DNA from: Diphasiastrum complanatum
Taxonomy: Eukaryota > Streptophyta > Lycopodiopsida > Lycopodiales > Lycopodiaceae
Length of the DNA stretch: 64,000 bases
Reading direction: 5' to 3'
NCBI GenBank assembly: GCA_029204225.1
Contig: CM055103.1
Span: forward strand, 41,809,368 to 41,873,367
Shown here: positions 45,000-56,500 of the stretch, piece after piece
Position numbering within the stretch: position 1 is the first letter of the stretch
Layout of the letters: each line of letters begins with the position of its first letter
Translations under genes and position numbers: made by a program
Notes under the pieces: model-generated
Seen by the model: only the letters and a program-made list of their open reading frames with translations
Told to the model about the DNA's origin: nothing
The model's database searches: none

Positions 45000-46256
45000 T
45001 GCAATACCTACAAACACAAATATCGTAGTAGACCTTCTGTCATCAACATTTTTTGCCCAATCAGCATCAAAAACAAGCCAACAAAACTAGTGATTCATTG
45101 ATACAAAACTATAGGCCATAGTGTAGAGTTCCTTTGATGTATCATAGTCCTCTTTTTGTAGCATTCCAATGAGTCTCTCTCGGCTTAGACATGTAATTAA
45201 TAGCACTTCAACAATACTCTATGATTGACTCTTGATTAACTCTAGAAATGATCAACTATTTATACTAGTTAGGAATGTCTCATAGAGCTTATCCAAATGA
45301 CGGTTAAAGACAGTTGTTTGGATTGTTAATCGCAATTGGCACTTAGCCATATTGTGTCATCTCTTATCCAATTAATTTACAAGATAATTACTTGATAAAA
45401 ATGGTTAGAGCAAGTCATTAGCTTTCAAACAAGTGATAAGATGATCAATTAAACCTTCGACAAATATTTGTTAGATCCTTTGATAGTTGCTCGATAATTG
45501 TCGATTTGAATTTGTGCCTTGTTCTTGATTTGAATTATCATTCGACTTTTATGATTTCTTCGACTTCTTCTTCTTATCGAATTTTTTCAAATAAAGAGCT
45601 TTTGATTTTGGTGTCGAATGAGAGAATGAAGATTCATTTCTCCGGATCTCTTCCTACAGTGGCATAGATGAAACTCTTGCTAAAGTAAGACTTTGCTGAG
45701 TAGAAATAATGATTATCCAATTTTTGTAGGTGTCAAGAAGGCTCAACAGCCACTTGCACACATCTGCTCAAGAAGATTTTTGAAATTGTTCAAGTAATTC
45801 TTAATCGAATCTATATCAGCCATTTTAAATGAGAAATACTTTTTTTCTCATATGAAGTTTGGCAATCACGTATCTAATGTCAAAGAGAGTGCTTAGAATA
45901 TTCCAAGCTTCTAACAAAGTTCGAGCACTTCGAATATGATTGATATAATTATCTCTAATATTGAGAGTGACAAGGGTGAAGGCTTCCCACCATCCTTTAA
46001 CTTCCATTTAGTAATGGCCGCCAGATCTACAGTAGGCTTAACTTTTAGTACCTTCAACAACTTCCCAAAGCTCTTTCGCTTGTAGGATCACCCTCATTTT
46101 GAAATTTCCATAAGAGATAGTTGTCACCATCCAACTTTTTGATAGAATTCGAAGATGATACATCCATAGTAGACAAATCTGATATTAAAATTCTAGCAAT
46201 GAAGATGAACACCACTTTGAACTAGTTATCGAAGCTATAATCTAGCTCTGATACCA
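45000..46256 (-). pseudogene. Internally deleted copia element (Gag and RNase H remnants)
   Basis: At the right end a primer site (GCTCTGATACCA, the complement of TGGTATCAGAGC, at 46245-46256) is followed on the minus strand by a Gag start near 46165 (KLDGDNYLLWKF) and Gag core (NYINHIRSARTLLEAWNILS). About 600 bp further, only an RNase H scrap remains near 45000-45130 (DADWAKNVDDRRSTT). Protease, integrase and RT are missing. Multiple stops are present. Confidence 0.7.
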
Positions 46257-46295
46257 TGTTTAATTTGTGAGAAAATAGAAAATAATGAAATCATG

Positions 46296-47110
46296 AAAGA
46301 ATTTCAAGAAGTTTTTCCAATTAGAATTGCCTCATGTTTTACCACTATCTAGGTCAATAGACACATGAAATAGTTAAATTTAGGTAGTCGGCAACCATAT
46401 AGGAAATCATAAAAATGAAATAGAGATTACGCAACAAGTAGAAAATTATCTAAGGATGGGACCTAGCAAATCAACATGAGACACTCCTATTATTCTGAAT
46501 AGAAAGAATGACAGAGGATTTGTATGTGTGTGGACTATAAAGGCTTAAATTATGTAACTATGAAAAATGAATATTCATTGCTTGGGATGGATGATCTTGT
46601 AAATCGCTTAGAGAGAGCTAAATATTTCACTAAGATTGATCTCATAATAGGGTACCATTTTAGAAGGATTAATTTGAATGGCATGCAAAAAACTAATTTT
46701 TGATACATTTTTGGTCTTTAGAATTTCCTAGGATTATTTTTCGGGTTGACATATGCACTTGTAATATTCCAAGAAATGATGAATGATTTATTTTGTCCAT
46801 ATTTAAAAATTTTGCAGTGTTAGTCTTAAATTATATTTGTCTACAAAATTCTCAAGGTGCTTGTGAATCAAGACTACCTTGCAGATTCTCATGCAAGAGA
46901 AACTTTATGCAAAAGAATCCAAGTGTGAATGATTTAAGCATGAATCAGTTTACCTTGGTCATAAATTCACCCCATAGGGGATGAACATTGGTGAAGATAA
47001 AATCAAGGCGATTAAGCAGTGACCAATTCTAAAAATAGTTAGACAACTAAAATCGTTTATAGGATTTTTTTTTTTTCATAGGCTTATTGAGGGATATGCT
47101 CATAATCCAT
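46296..47110 (+). pseudogene. Gypsy PR-RT relic
   Basis: The plus strand reads a Ty3/gypsy segment in broken frames: EFQEVFPI, MCVDYKGLNYVTMKNEYSLL, ERAKYFTKIDLIIGYHFRRI, FQEMMNDLFCPYL, and a degenerate thumb region near 46960-47080. The usual FxDD box is lost. It starts at the protease/RT linker, right beside the copia remnant to its left. The sequence is close to the gypsy element at 60.5 kb but more decayed. Confidence 0.8.
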
Positions 47111-47556
47111 TCTTTTGCATTATACCATACATAATAAAAGTTTTTGTCAGAATGCTATAGGTGATTCAATCAATATCTTAATGCCCTCATTGTGATCTTA
47201 CTTAATTTCACAAGCTCCACTTTGTCATATATCATGCACAATTATCTATGCGTAGCTTACATCATGTTGTCTCTCAAAATATTGCTCTCATTTAGTTAAA
47301 AACTGTTTAAAACCGACAAAGAAGCACCAACAACCCCCTTCTTAATACCTTTTAAAAGTACAAGGTGCCCCCCAAGGTGATATATTGTGCCAAAAGTATC
47401 TTGTTTCTAAGTAATTCTAAAGTTGACGACTTTAGCATATTTCTTTTGTCTTAGCTTGTACACGTTACGAAGACAATTAAATTATTCATCGCAAAAATTC
47501 TTAACTAAACATCATGTGTAGAAATGTCAATCATGACATTTTTACTCCGGGTCCAC
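47111..47556. other. No recognisable gene
   Basis: AT-rich DNA without motif-bearing frames. The first part could be the eroded continuation of the gypsy relic. Confidence 0.4.
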
Positions 47557-48006
47557 CTGAAGGTTCCCATTGACAAAAGGGAGTCTCTCTACAAGTCAGC
47601 AAAGGTCAGTTATTACTGGAAGCCTGTGGGTGAAGGTTCCAAGTGCCAAAAGAGTGGTTGAGTATTTTAAACCTTTGCTAACACCCAAAATAGTAGTAAG
47701 AACCTTCGCCCAAGAGTCTATTGGTCAATCTACCTGTGAGAAAGCCACTGACCCAACCGGCAAAGGTTCCTATCCAATATTGTACTCTAGAGAATGTTTT
47801 TTTTTTTTTTTTTGTGTTTTTGAGTAAATTCTTATAAAGAAAAAGAACCTTGGTCGAGGTATTATCTGAACACCTTACGTTGCAACCTTTGCTTACTCAA
47901 TTTAAGTTATCTTGCAAGTCGGTGAAGGTTCCCAAGGTGATTAAGGACAGTTGCGAAAGTTATCAGTCTTTTTTTTTTTACATACCTTTCTGAACCTTCG
48001 TCGACC
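47557..48006. repeat. Cluster of GAAGGTTCC / GGAACCTTC motifs
   Basis: About ten copies of (T)GAAGGTTCC, CAAAGGTTCC or their complements (AACCTTCG, AACCTTTGC) occur in 450 bp, in both orientations. This is the pattern of subterminal transposase-binding arrays in CACTA-like elements. No transposase or matching terminal repeat was found, so an eroded or non-autonomous DNA transposon is the best guess. The open frame across the region is probably incidental. Confidence 0.55.
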
Positions 48007-48890
48007 TATTCTTCGCTAAGAGGAACTTTCATCTGATTCAATAAAGCTATAATTTTTTGAGATATTCCTATTAGAAAAATTTAAAAAAAATTCAAGAAAA
48101 ATATCGCATCTGCTAGTGACTTGACATGTCAATCACTCATTAAATCCCACACAAGTCATATTGTTTCACGTTGGGGATCAGCGCAACCTCTTAAACCCTT
48201 ACATTGGGACATCATTGGGGATGCCCCAGACCCCACTCACATCGGACGCCATCATTGCCAATTTTCACTCATTACTGTTACCATCTACACCGCTATATCA
48301 CCCAATTTTTGTGATCATCACCATTTGAATCTTTGCAATGATCCATCCATCTCTCTCAACATTCATCCAAAGCTTCTATCTCTAGAGCATGCTAGAATAG
48401 TTTCTACTCAAAAATCAAGAATTTTGCATGTGTAGAATTGATCTTTTGTAGGTAAAAGCTCTATTTAGGTTTATGAACTTGAAGTAAGCCGATATCACAT
48501 GTGTGCAACTAGAATTGGGTGATTTAAATTGCATTAGGAAAGCTTCATTAGAGACTACAATATTCTATATCAAGATTTTTGCAATTGCATGTGGAAATTG
48601 GAAGATTTATGTGAAAACCCTAATTTTTATTGGATCTCTATTTTTTGAAGTTGCTAGACTGTAATAGAGTGTGTTTCAATCTTAGGAATGTTAAGATTCA
48701 TTATATTGTGGATAGATCATAGGTTGATCAAGATTTCTTCATTTTATGTGTTGATTTGCTAGTAATAGTGCTAGAAGAGAATTGAGAGTTTCCATATCTT
48801 TGTGATTTTTTTTGAATACATTTGTTGTCATTCAAAAGAGTGCTTTGAGCATTGGAACAAGTTGAGAGGAGAAGATCAGGTCACTTCAAC
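48007..48890 (+). other. Upstream region of a copia element; no clear LTR
   Basis: AT-rich sequence before a copia gag start. It may be a leader, but no primer-binding site was found, which suggests that the 5' end has been lost or has diverged. Confidence 0.4.
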
Positions 48891-49997
48891 ATGGCTACAA
48901 GTGGAGGCTTTATGTTGGAGAGCAATGATAGGCTTACCTCAATCAACTATTCTACTTGGAAGGTGAGGATGGAGTCCTTATTGGAGATGAATGAGTTGAT
49001 GGAGATTGTTGCAGGTGTGGAGGAGAGGCCTCAAGCACCTCAAGATCAAGTGAGGTATGACAAGAGAGATAAAAGAGCTCTACAAATGATAAAGATGAAT
49101 ATTACCAATGAACTTCTCAAAGAAGTTGGTAAATGTACTTCATCAAAGGAGGCTTGGGATTCATAGCTTTATGAATCCAAGTCTACATCTAGATTGTTGA
49201 ATCTAAGAAGAAAAAACCTTCGAAGTTTGCAAAATAAGGAAGAGAGTGCTCATGTTTTTGTGGTGAGAGTAACAGCATTCAATGATGAGTTAGCTTGCAT
49301 GGATGAGAGCATTAACGAAGGAGAACTTGTTCAAGTTATTCTTAATGGTTTGTTGGATGATCATGCTAACCTTGGTCAAAGCTTTTCTATTCAAAATACT
49401 TTGCCAAGCATTGTGGATTTGCAAAAGATTTTGGTGAATGAGGAGTCTAGGCTTCAATCAAGAGGAGGCTATGTTCATCAAAGGCAAGTTCAAGGGCAAA
49501 GGCAAAGGCAAGTGGTCAAAGGGTCAAGATCAAGGTGAGCCTTCCTCTTTTTTTCTGGTAAGAAGAAAGATAGGTCAAAGTTAAAATGCTTCTATTGTAG
49601 AATCAAAGAGCATTTTGCTAATGAACGTTTGAAGAAGCAAAGAGATGAAGGTAGCAAGCAAATCAACTTTACTACTAATGAGGAGGATCTAGGTGGTTGT
49701 CAGTCTCTTTTGATGTGTTCTTCAAGTCCAATATCAAGTGAAGGTGACAAAGATTCATGGTGGATTGATAGTGGAGCTAGTTCACACATGACTAGTCACA
49801 AGGAGTTCTTTACTTCTTTGATCACTTATGATGGAGCCAAGAAAGCAATTCACATGGCCAATGGTGGTGAGTGTGTGATTGAAGGTATTGGTTCAATTCC
49901 TATTTGTCTTTATACTAATAGGAAAGCAAGACTTGATGGCGTTCTTTACATTACTTCACTTTCAAAGAGTTTGCTAAGTGTTGGTCAAATGATGTAA
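48891..49997 (+). pseudogene. Copia Gag-protease relic related to the copy A/B family
   Basis: The Gag domain starts MATSGGFMLESNDRLTS, with NYSTWKVRMESLLEMNELME and SSKEAWDS, where a stop follows. It continues LNLRRKNLRSLQNKEESAH and GELVQVILNGLLDDHANLGQ. A frame change precedes a zinc knuckle whose last ligand is lost (CFYCRIKEHFANER, Arg for Cys). The protease motif SWWIDSGASSHM is intact, then YITSLSKSLLSVGQMM and a stop. Everything downstream of the pre-integrase start is missing. It is similar to, but clearly diverged from, copies A and B. Confidence 0.85.
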
Positions 49998-50029
49998 GTG
50001 ATCCACAGTGACATGCAAGGCATGCACAA

Positions 50030-50540
50030 AGTGTAATGGACACATGCATGATGATTTGTACATTTCTAGTTAGAACTAGCACACTTGGGAAAAGTGGTAG
50101 AATTTCATACATGAGAAGTGACAAATGTCACAGAGACTCTCACTTTAGATGTCATTAAATGATGGATGGATGTGGTTCTACCTCGAGCTACCTCAAACTC
50201 CATAAATATGTGTAGCTCTCCTCATATTTTGTGACGAAGAACCAAAGCTTTGTAGCTATCTCATGCCATTTTGGATCCACACATTTTTTGCTTGTTATCT
50301 CTCTATCTTTCTCTCTCTAACTTGTGTTGAGACTAATGCTAACACACTGATACTTTTGCTCATTATTGATTTATTGCTATCATATTCTAATGCTTAGCAT
50401 GCTAGAATGTGATTAAGCCATATCTTCTGAACTAGATCTTGTTAATCAATCTAGAATCAAGTTACTATGCTAATCACAAAGCTTAATTAGATCCATCATA
50501 CTTGTGGACATTCCCCACATGTGTGAATTCTGGAAAATTT
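50030..50540 (+). repeat. Probable 3' LTR of the copia Gag relic
   Basis: It resembles the 3' half of the 820-bp LTRs in organisation: a TATA-like CCATAAATATGTG near 50200, CTCTCTATCTTTCTCTCTC, and GTGGACATTCCCCACATGTGTG close to the end (GTGGACAATCCACACGTGTG in the LTRs). The limits are approximate and no second LTR is available. Confidence 0.45.
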
Positions 50541-50547
50541 GTCAGTA

Positions 50548-53033
50548 TCAAGGTAAATCAAACTTCCAACTGGTTGATGAAATAGAGTAGTGTGTCGACT
50601 TGACCACTATCATCAGGCGAGACAATTTCTTACCAACCTCACATGGTGTGATAGATGGCTTAAAGTCAGTCATGTGAAATCTTTTTAGGATTTCATGAAC
50701 ATGCTTGCTTTGACAAAGCCTATTGTCACTTACATTCTGCCATACTTCCACTCTTAAGCAGTAGTGCATAAGACATCTCAAACTACTTGGTTAGATTAGC
50801 CTTAACGGCATGAATGAGATTCTCATCATTTTTTGTAATAATGATATCATCGATTTACACTAAAACCAGGGCAATGCTATCATCAGCACTCATGAAAACA
50901 TAATGATTTTAAACAAAATTGATTCTCACAAACTTTTGGGAGAGAAAGTAATTGTCGATGCATCCATACCACTTGCTTGTTGGAGGCCCACTTAATAGAC
51001 ATCACATCAAGCTTGTTTTGCTCCTCCTTTGGCATGTGCACGTAGGCCTTGCACCCAAAAATACAAAACTTATCAATCTTTGGCTTTATACTTATGAGCA
51101 CCTCTTCGGGAGCCACATTGGGAACCGTAGTAGTGGGACTCATGTTTTGCAAGAAGGTTGTTGTATTGCACTTGCACGCCTCCGACCAATAGAAGTTTGC
51201 CAATTCCATTTGCTTCGTCATTGATCATGCACTTTCCACAATGGTGTGGTTTTTTCTTTCGGCTACCCCATTGCTATGCAACATATGAGCTCGAGTAAAT
51301 TGTCTCTTGATTCCATGTTCCTTAGAAAAAGCTTCAAAATTATCTAATTTATACTCACCCCCTCTATATGATCTTAGCACTTTGACATGTGCATCCAATT
51401 GGTTCCTTGAAGCATGCTAATCCATCTGATTTGATTTTCAGGAAGCAGATCCATGTCTTCATGGAGTAATCATCTATGAATGTCATGAAATAATAAGCTC
51501 CCCCTTATGACATAGTCTTGATTGGGCCGCATAGGTCACTATGTATTAGCTTAAGTGTCTTCTTCGCTCTTGCGGCTTCACCCTTCTTGAATTTCTCCCT
51601 ATGGTGTTTTCCCATCATGCAACCTTCACATATAGAGTGTTGCTCATCCTGTAGTGTAGGTAAACCACTTACCATCTTCAAATGCAACTTAGCCATCAAG
51701 TGCAAGCTCCCATAGTTTAGATGGCCCATCTTGCCATGCCACAATTCCAATTGAGATGCAATCAATGAAACTAACATGTATTCACCAGGTTTGACCACAT
51801 CCAACTTGTAAAGACCACAATTGTTGTTGTGATATCATGTTGCCACCACCTTGTAGTCATGATTCATGTCCGTCATCAAGCAGTCATCCTTGACAAACTC
51901 AACTTTCAACTGTTGATTTTCCATGACCCCAACAAAAAATAAGCTCTTAGTAAGTCCAGGCACATAAAGTACATTAGAGATGTTCTTTATCTTGCTATTA
52001 AGTAATTGCACTAGCACACTGCTAACTCCTTGAATTTGGCAATTTTGTCCATTGGCATGCGTGACCTTCTCCCCATCATGGATTGGTGAGAAGTTCTCAA
52101 ACCAATCATGTGCCTAGTTGCACCCGAGTCAATGAACCACCTCGTGCCATCATCAATCTGTGATGCTAATGCCGATGAGAACACATTGGTCTCATCCTCC
52201 TCTACATCATCTTCGGCTATGTTGCCATGTTGCTTCACTTTCCCCTACTTAATATTCGCCTTCTTTTTGTAACATTATTATTATCTCACCCAATGACTTC
52301 GGTTCTGGCAAGAATAACACTTTTTTTTTTCTTGGACTTCAATAACAGCTCTCCCTCGTTTCGATCATTCTTACCCTTCTTTTGGATGCGCTTCCAACCT
52401 TTTTGTTTGCCTTTAGCTACCAATGCCTGATCATATTGAGTGGAATGCCTCGATTTGACCAACTCACACATTTGCTCTTCCTATAAAAGGATCTCATGCA
52501 GGTCTTCAAAGGTGAGTAATCTCTCCCTTGATGTGATGCTACTCATGAACATTTGAAAGCTTTCTAATACACCATTCATGCTTGTATGATCTAGCTCAAA
52601 ATCCCTTATGGGCTCACCAATAGCGATCAACTGATTTCTCAGCTCCTTGATTCTGGTGAAAAAAGATCTAGCACTTTCATTGTCTGTATAGTGTTTAGCT
52701 TGGTCTTCAAAAACATGGTTCGGAAGGGTATCACGGTTTGATATTGGGCTCTCAAAGCTTCCCAAGTACCTCTTGCCATAACCGCATTACTAATGTGGGA
52801 GATCACATGGTCTTTCACCGATAGGTTGATCAAGGATAATGCTCTTTGTGTTTTCTTGTCATAAGCTATCATGTTAGTTGGAGTGGTGTTTGGCCTCAAT
52901 TGGACACATGTGATGATGTCCCAGAGCTTTTTTCCATGAGAATGCTCTTCATTTTGAATTTCTAGGTACTGTTGTTGGATATATCGTCCAACTTACTAGC
53001 CTTGTCCAAAACTGACTCATTGATGTTAGCCAT
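50548..53033 (-). pseudogene. Deleted copia element of the same family as the 54.4-60.5 kb element
   Basis: Minus-strand pieces in broken frames follow the order of the intact relative. The Gag start is MANINESVLDKASKLDD, then ALSLINLSVKDHVISHISN and protease WFIDSGATRHMIG. Pre-integrase has LELWHGKMGHLNYGSL and CEGCMMGKHHREKFKKGEA. An integrase piece ends EEQNKLDVMSIK, where about 0.5 kb of integrase tail and RT is missing. RT resumes at a decayed AWYG..IDNYFLS and ends CEVGKKLS. RNase H and the 3' LTR are absent. Many stops and small indels are present. Confidence 0.9.
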
Positions 53034-53880
53034 TTCTAAATTGTTTAAAAAAACACATGTTAGCTAAAAAAGAGTATCCCGAGTCCAGTGGCAATGTCAT
53101 AAATAAAAATTAACAACTTGCAATTTTTCTCTTATCAAGCAGGCCTGCCGCTCAGTTGGCAAATTGAAAATTGAGATGATTTTCGTTCATGAAATGGTTT
53201 TCATCACACACTCCCAACTAGACACTCCTTGAAAGGGGCAAATGACTTCTAGTTTACATTGAGTGGATTCTCCATGGCAATCACTCTATTTTCAAGTATT
53301 GTACTTGTAATTACGGTCTGGGTGCCCTAAGTTTGGATTTCGTAGCCCTTTGTTTGGGTCAAAACGAATAAGGTAGTCCAAAATAAGAGCTTTTCTAAGT
53401 TTTGAACTAATTTTTTACCTTGAATAAACTCCAAGCTTCAAAAATAAAATTTGAGACCCAAGGCCCATTTTAGAGTGAAATTTTTTAATGAAGTTGAAGG
53501 TTAGTTTACACTTCAACTATTGGACCCCTTGAATTTTGCCCCAACCAATGATCTTTATCTAAAGGCCCTTATTAGTTCAATCTACACCACAAATCTTGGA
53601 GAGACTTAATCGAATGGTAATCAACAAGTTTGGGCATTGAACTAGCCACTTCCACGCATTGGACACTTTGAGCTGCCAACTCTTCACTCCGACTGTCATA
53701 AGAGAGATGATTGATTGATCTCCCTCTACTACCATGGCTGCTCCACGATTGTCCTTGAGATTCACAGAGCTAGATTTCCCATCTCCATGTTGAGGGTATT
53801 TCTTGTAAATAAATAAAATAAGCCAATAAATAGAAAATAAGTTGCGAGAGTTGTGGCATCCTGTGTGCGTAAGCCCATAG
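53034..53880 (-). other. Leader of the deleted copia element
   Basis: It is alignable by eye to the leader of the intact relative at about 59000-59800: GGCAATCACTCT, CGGTCTGGGTGCCC, and a pattern of short GACCCAAGG-like blocks. It contains no gene. No primer site or LTR was found at its far end. Confidence 0.6.
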
Positions 53881-54020
53881 CCCAATGAGCACTTATAAAA
53901 TATTGTATTTTAAATAAACTAAACTTGGGCCATGTAAATAAAATAATGTAAAAAGGCCCAAAGTCTGAGAGATATCAAGGAAAAACCCTGAAAAAGAGCC
54001 TAAAATCACACTAATTGTTA
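53881..54020. other. Short AT-rich spacer
   Basis: No feature recognised. It precedes an LTR fragment of the gypsy element. Confidence 0.4.
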
Positions 54021-54118
54021 TGTCCATGTTCAATATGAGGGATTCTTAATAATTCCTGACATAGATAGTTGGTCACTTCAGTGTATGTGATTATTAGTTA
54101 TGCCTCATCATTCCAGGG
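54021..54118 (+). repeat. 5' LTR fragment of the split gypsy element
   Basis: The first 100 bp or so match the LTR start at 63318 (TGTCCATG..ATGAGG..TTCTTAATAATTC..TAGTTATGCCTC), with scattered mismatches. The rest of the LTR and all of gag are missing before pol sequence begins. Confidence 0.8.
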
Positions 54119-54448
54119 TATGAGTGGTTATTTATTAAGTCCCCTGATATAGGTTTTGAGAAGCATGTTCTCTCTTTTTAGGAGGGTAATAGTTACACTA
54201 TTTGGAGACAAATATGTACATTTATCTGGGATGATTTCATTTGTTAATGTAATGGGAATTTTTGATTCACAATATGAAGCTTATTCTTTATTTACCATAC
54301 TCATTTTGGATTTTTCTAAAATGCATCTAAGTAGTTGTGAATTGCCAAAGATTCTAAACTCTGTAGACCTAGATCAGGAGCAAATTGAGAAGAATAAGAT
54401 ATTGTATGAATTCAAAGATGTGTTTCTAGTTGAATTACCTCATGGAAT
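54119..54448 (+). pseudogene. Gypsy protease-RT linker (left part of split element)
   Basis: The frame ends ILYEFKDVFLVELPHGI, the conserved linker before gypsy RT. It is interrupted exactly there by the copia element and continues at 60488 with PLSRSIDHKIELIPG. The upstream part is weakly conserved. Confidence 0.85.
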
Positions 54449-54698
54449 AGTTAAGAAAACACAATTGAAAACACCCGACCGAATCAATCACCACAACACA
54501 ACGTCAAGTGCAACAAGAATACAGAATTGCTCAATTCAAACTGTATATTACCAACTACTTGTAAGTACAAAGATGAGTTCCTTAAAAACACTCAAAGGGC
54601 TCGTAAAAGAAAGATGGCCCGATAACTCTAGAACTAAGCACACGTGGTGCCGTCGAAATAGGAAAGCACTGTATAAGTCGATCATTGTTATTTTAACT
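54449..54698 (-). repeat. 3' LTR of the complete copia element (250 bp)
   Basis: It starts AGTTAAGAAAACAC and ends TTATTTTAACT on the plus strand. Its limits are set by the target duplication and the adjoining purine tract. Confidence 0.96.
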
Positions 54699-54709
54699 CT
54701 CTCCCTCAA
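54699..54709 (-). other. Polypurine tract of the complete copia element
   Basis: The minus strand reads TTGAGGGAGAG, immediately next to the 3' LTR. This is the expected plus-strand primer position. Confidence 0.9.
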
Positions 54710-54789
54710 TGATCAACGTCACTTTCTATTTTAGAGTATACTCTATTCATGGAACATACCTCCATGATAGCATTACAAGTAAAAGCTTT

Positions 54790-55446
54790 TTACATAACTT
54801 GGTCTAAGCCAAGTTTGGCTCTAAAAGTTTCAAACTTTTCTTTACTTAAGGCTTTGGTAAATATATCAGCAACTTGTAACAACGTAGAACAATGTACAAT
54901 ACCTATGTCTTCAGATTGTAATTCTTCACGCACAAAGTGATATTTTACTTCAATATGTTTTGTCCTTGCATGAAAGATTAGATTTTTAGCCAATTGTATT
55001 CCGCTTTGACTGTCACAGAAAATAACAGTGGGATTTACCTGCTTCATGCCAATCTCACATAACAACTTACATAGCCAAATAGCTTCCTGGGTAGTAGAAC
55101 TCAACACTTTATATTCGGCTTCTGTGGAAGAAAGAGAAATAGTATCTTGCTTCTTGCTAGACCATGAAAAACAGCCGCTACCAAAATTGAAGGTATAACT
55201 TGTTGTTGACTTTCTATCATCTATACTTCCAGCCCAATCAGTGTCAACATAACCTTGCAACTTAGGTAAAACAATTTGTCTTTTGTAGACTAGACCAAGG
55301 TTCGGTGTACCTTTTACATACCTCAAAATCCTTTTTGCAGCTTTCCAATGGTTCATAGTGGGTGATGACATGAATTGGCTAATCAAACTTACAACATAGC
55401 AGATATCAGGACGTGTAGTTGTAAGATATATTAAACTTCCAACTAG
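54790..55446 (-). CDS. Copia RNase H and RT C-terminus
   Basis: From the ATG at 55386, 198 residues carry RT thumb sequence (MNHWKAAKRILRYVKGTPNL) and an apparently complete copia RNase H: GYVDTDWAGSIDDRKSTTSY (catalytic Asp), SSTEAEYKVLSSTTQEAIWL (Glu), VIFCDSQSGIQLAKN (Asp), and HIEVKYHFVREELQ with ADIFTKAL at the end. Between 55387 and 55446 the frame continues upstream to a TAG in FH*LVGS, probably from CAG, which separates it from the RT frame. Confidence 0.93.
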   Translation of the reverse strand, partial: LVGSLIYLTTTRPDICYVVSLISQFMSSPTMNHWKAAKRILRYVKGTPNLGLVYKRQIVLPKLQGYVDTDWAGSIDDRKSTTSYTFNFGSGCFSWSSKKQDTISLSSTEAEYKVLSSTTQEAIWLCKLLCEIGMKQVNPTVIFCDSQSGIQLAKNLIFHARTKHIEVKYHFVREELQSEDIGIVHCSTLLQVADIFTKALSKEKFETFRAKLGLDQVM

Positions 55447-56500
55447 CTAATGAAATAGTGTAACATCAACATGTGCACTATCATCAATACAAGATAATTT
55501 CTTACCAGCTTCGCAAGGGGTGATGGAAGGTTTGCACTCTGTCATGTGAAATCTCTCCAATATCTCGCCTACATACGTGTTTTGACATAACCTGATATCA
55601 CTGCTAGTTTGCCATACTTCGACACCCAAGCAATAGTGCATAAGATCTAAATCTGTCATCTCAAATTGCTTGCACAAGTTGGCTTTGATAGAATGAATAA
55701 GGTTCTCATCATTGTCAGTGATAATGATATCATCAACGTAAAGTACAATCAAGGCAATGTTGTCATCATTTATAAGAACATAAAGATTTGGATCTGAATT
55801 TGTTCTTGTCATCATTTATAAGAACATAAAGATTTGGATCTGAATTTGTTCTTACAAATCCATGTGAAAGAAAGTAATTGTCAATGCGTCCATACCATGC
55901 GCGTGGTGCTTGCTTAAGGCCATAAAGTGCTTTGCGTAGTTTACATAGTTTCTGTTCTTGCCCTTTTGCCATGAAGCCCTGCGGTTGGACCATGTAAACT
56001 TCTTCTTCTAAGTCACCATTCAAAAATGCAGACTTCACATCCATTTGATGGATTTTCCACCCAAAATGAGATGCTAAGGCAATGATAAGATGTAGTGTAG
56101 TCCACTTAGCCACTGCAGCAAATGTCTCTTCATAGTCAATTCCTTTGCTTTGCTCATAACCCTTCACTACTAAGCGTGCCTTATACTTTGCTATTGTGCC
56201 ATTCGCATGAAACTTTGTTCTAAACACCCATTTGTTATCAATGGGTTTCTTTCCAAGTGGTAGATCAACCAACTCCCATGTATCATGTCTTTGGATGGAT
56301 TCTATCTCTTCTTCCATTGCCCTTTGCCACTCTTTGTGATCTTTTGCCTCATCAAAGGTTGATGGCTCTCGACACTTCAAAATGTCAGTCATTAGGGCAT
56401 AGTTCACATGATAACAATCGGGAGACTTCCTTTCCCGTGCTGATCTTCTCACTTCACTTTGTGTGCTAGATCCTGTTTGATTTAGCTTTGCGTCCTTCAT
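55447..56500 (-). pseudogene. Copia reverse transcriptase with 46-bp tandem duplication
   Basis: The upstream frame reads EWQRAMEEEIESIQRHDTWE, NKWVFRTKFHANGTIAKYKA, QMDVKSAFLNGDLEEEVYM (catalytic Asp) and LRKALYGLKQAPRAWYGRID. A 46-bp direct duplication (55762-55807 and 55808-55853) then shifts the frame. The second frame continues IALIVLYVDDIIIT, with the catalytic YVDD, and FEMTDLDLMHYCLGVEVWQ. Apart from the duplication the RT looks well conserved, so the duplication is a major inactivating change. It also holds the RT N-terminal linker (RRSARERKSPDCYH). Confidence 0.93.
55762..55853. repeat. 46-bp tandem duplication in RT
   Basis: Two exact adjacent copies begin GTCATCATTTATAAGAACAT. 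The length is not a multiple of three, so RT is frameshifted just before YVDD. Confidence 0.97.

Noticed and set aside
47570-47827. An 85-residue frame
   Set aside because: It covers the GAAGGTTCC cluster and a T-run. No homology or gene structure was seen.
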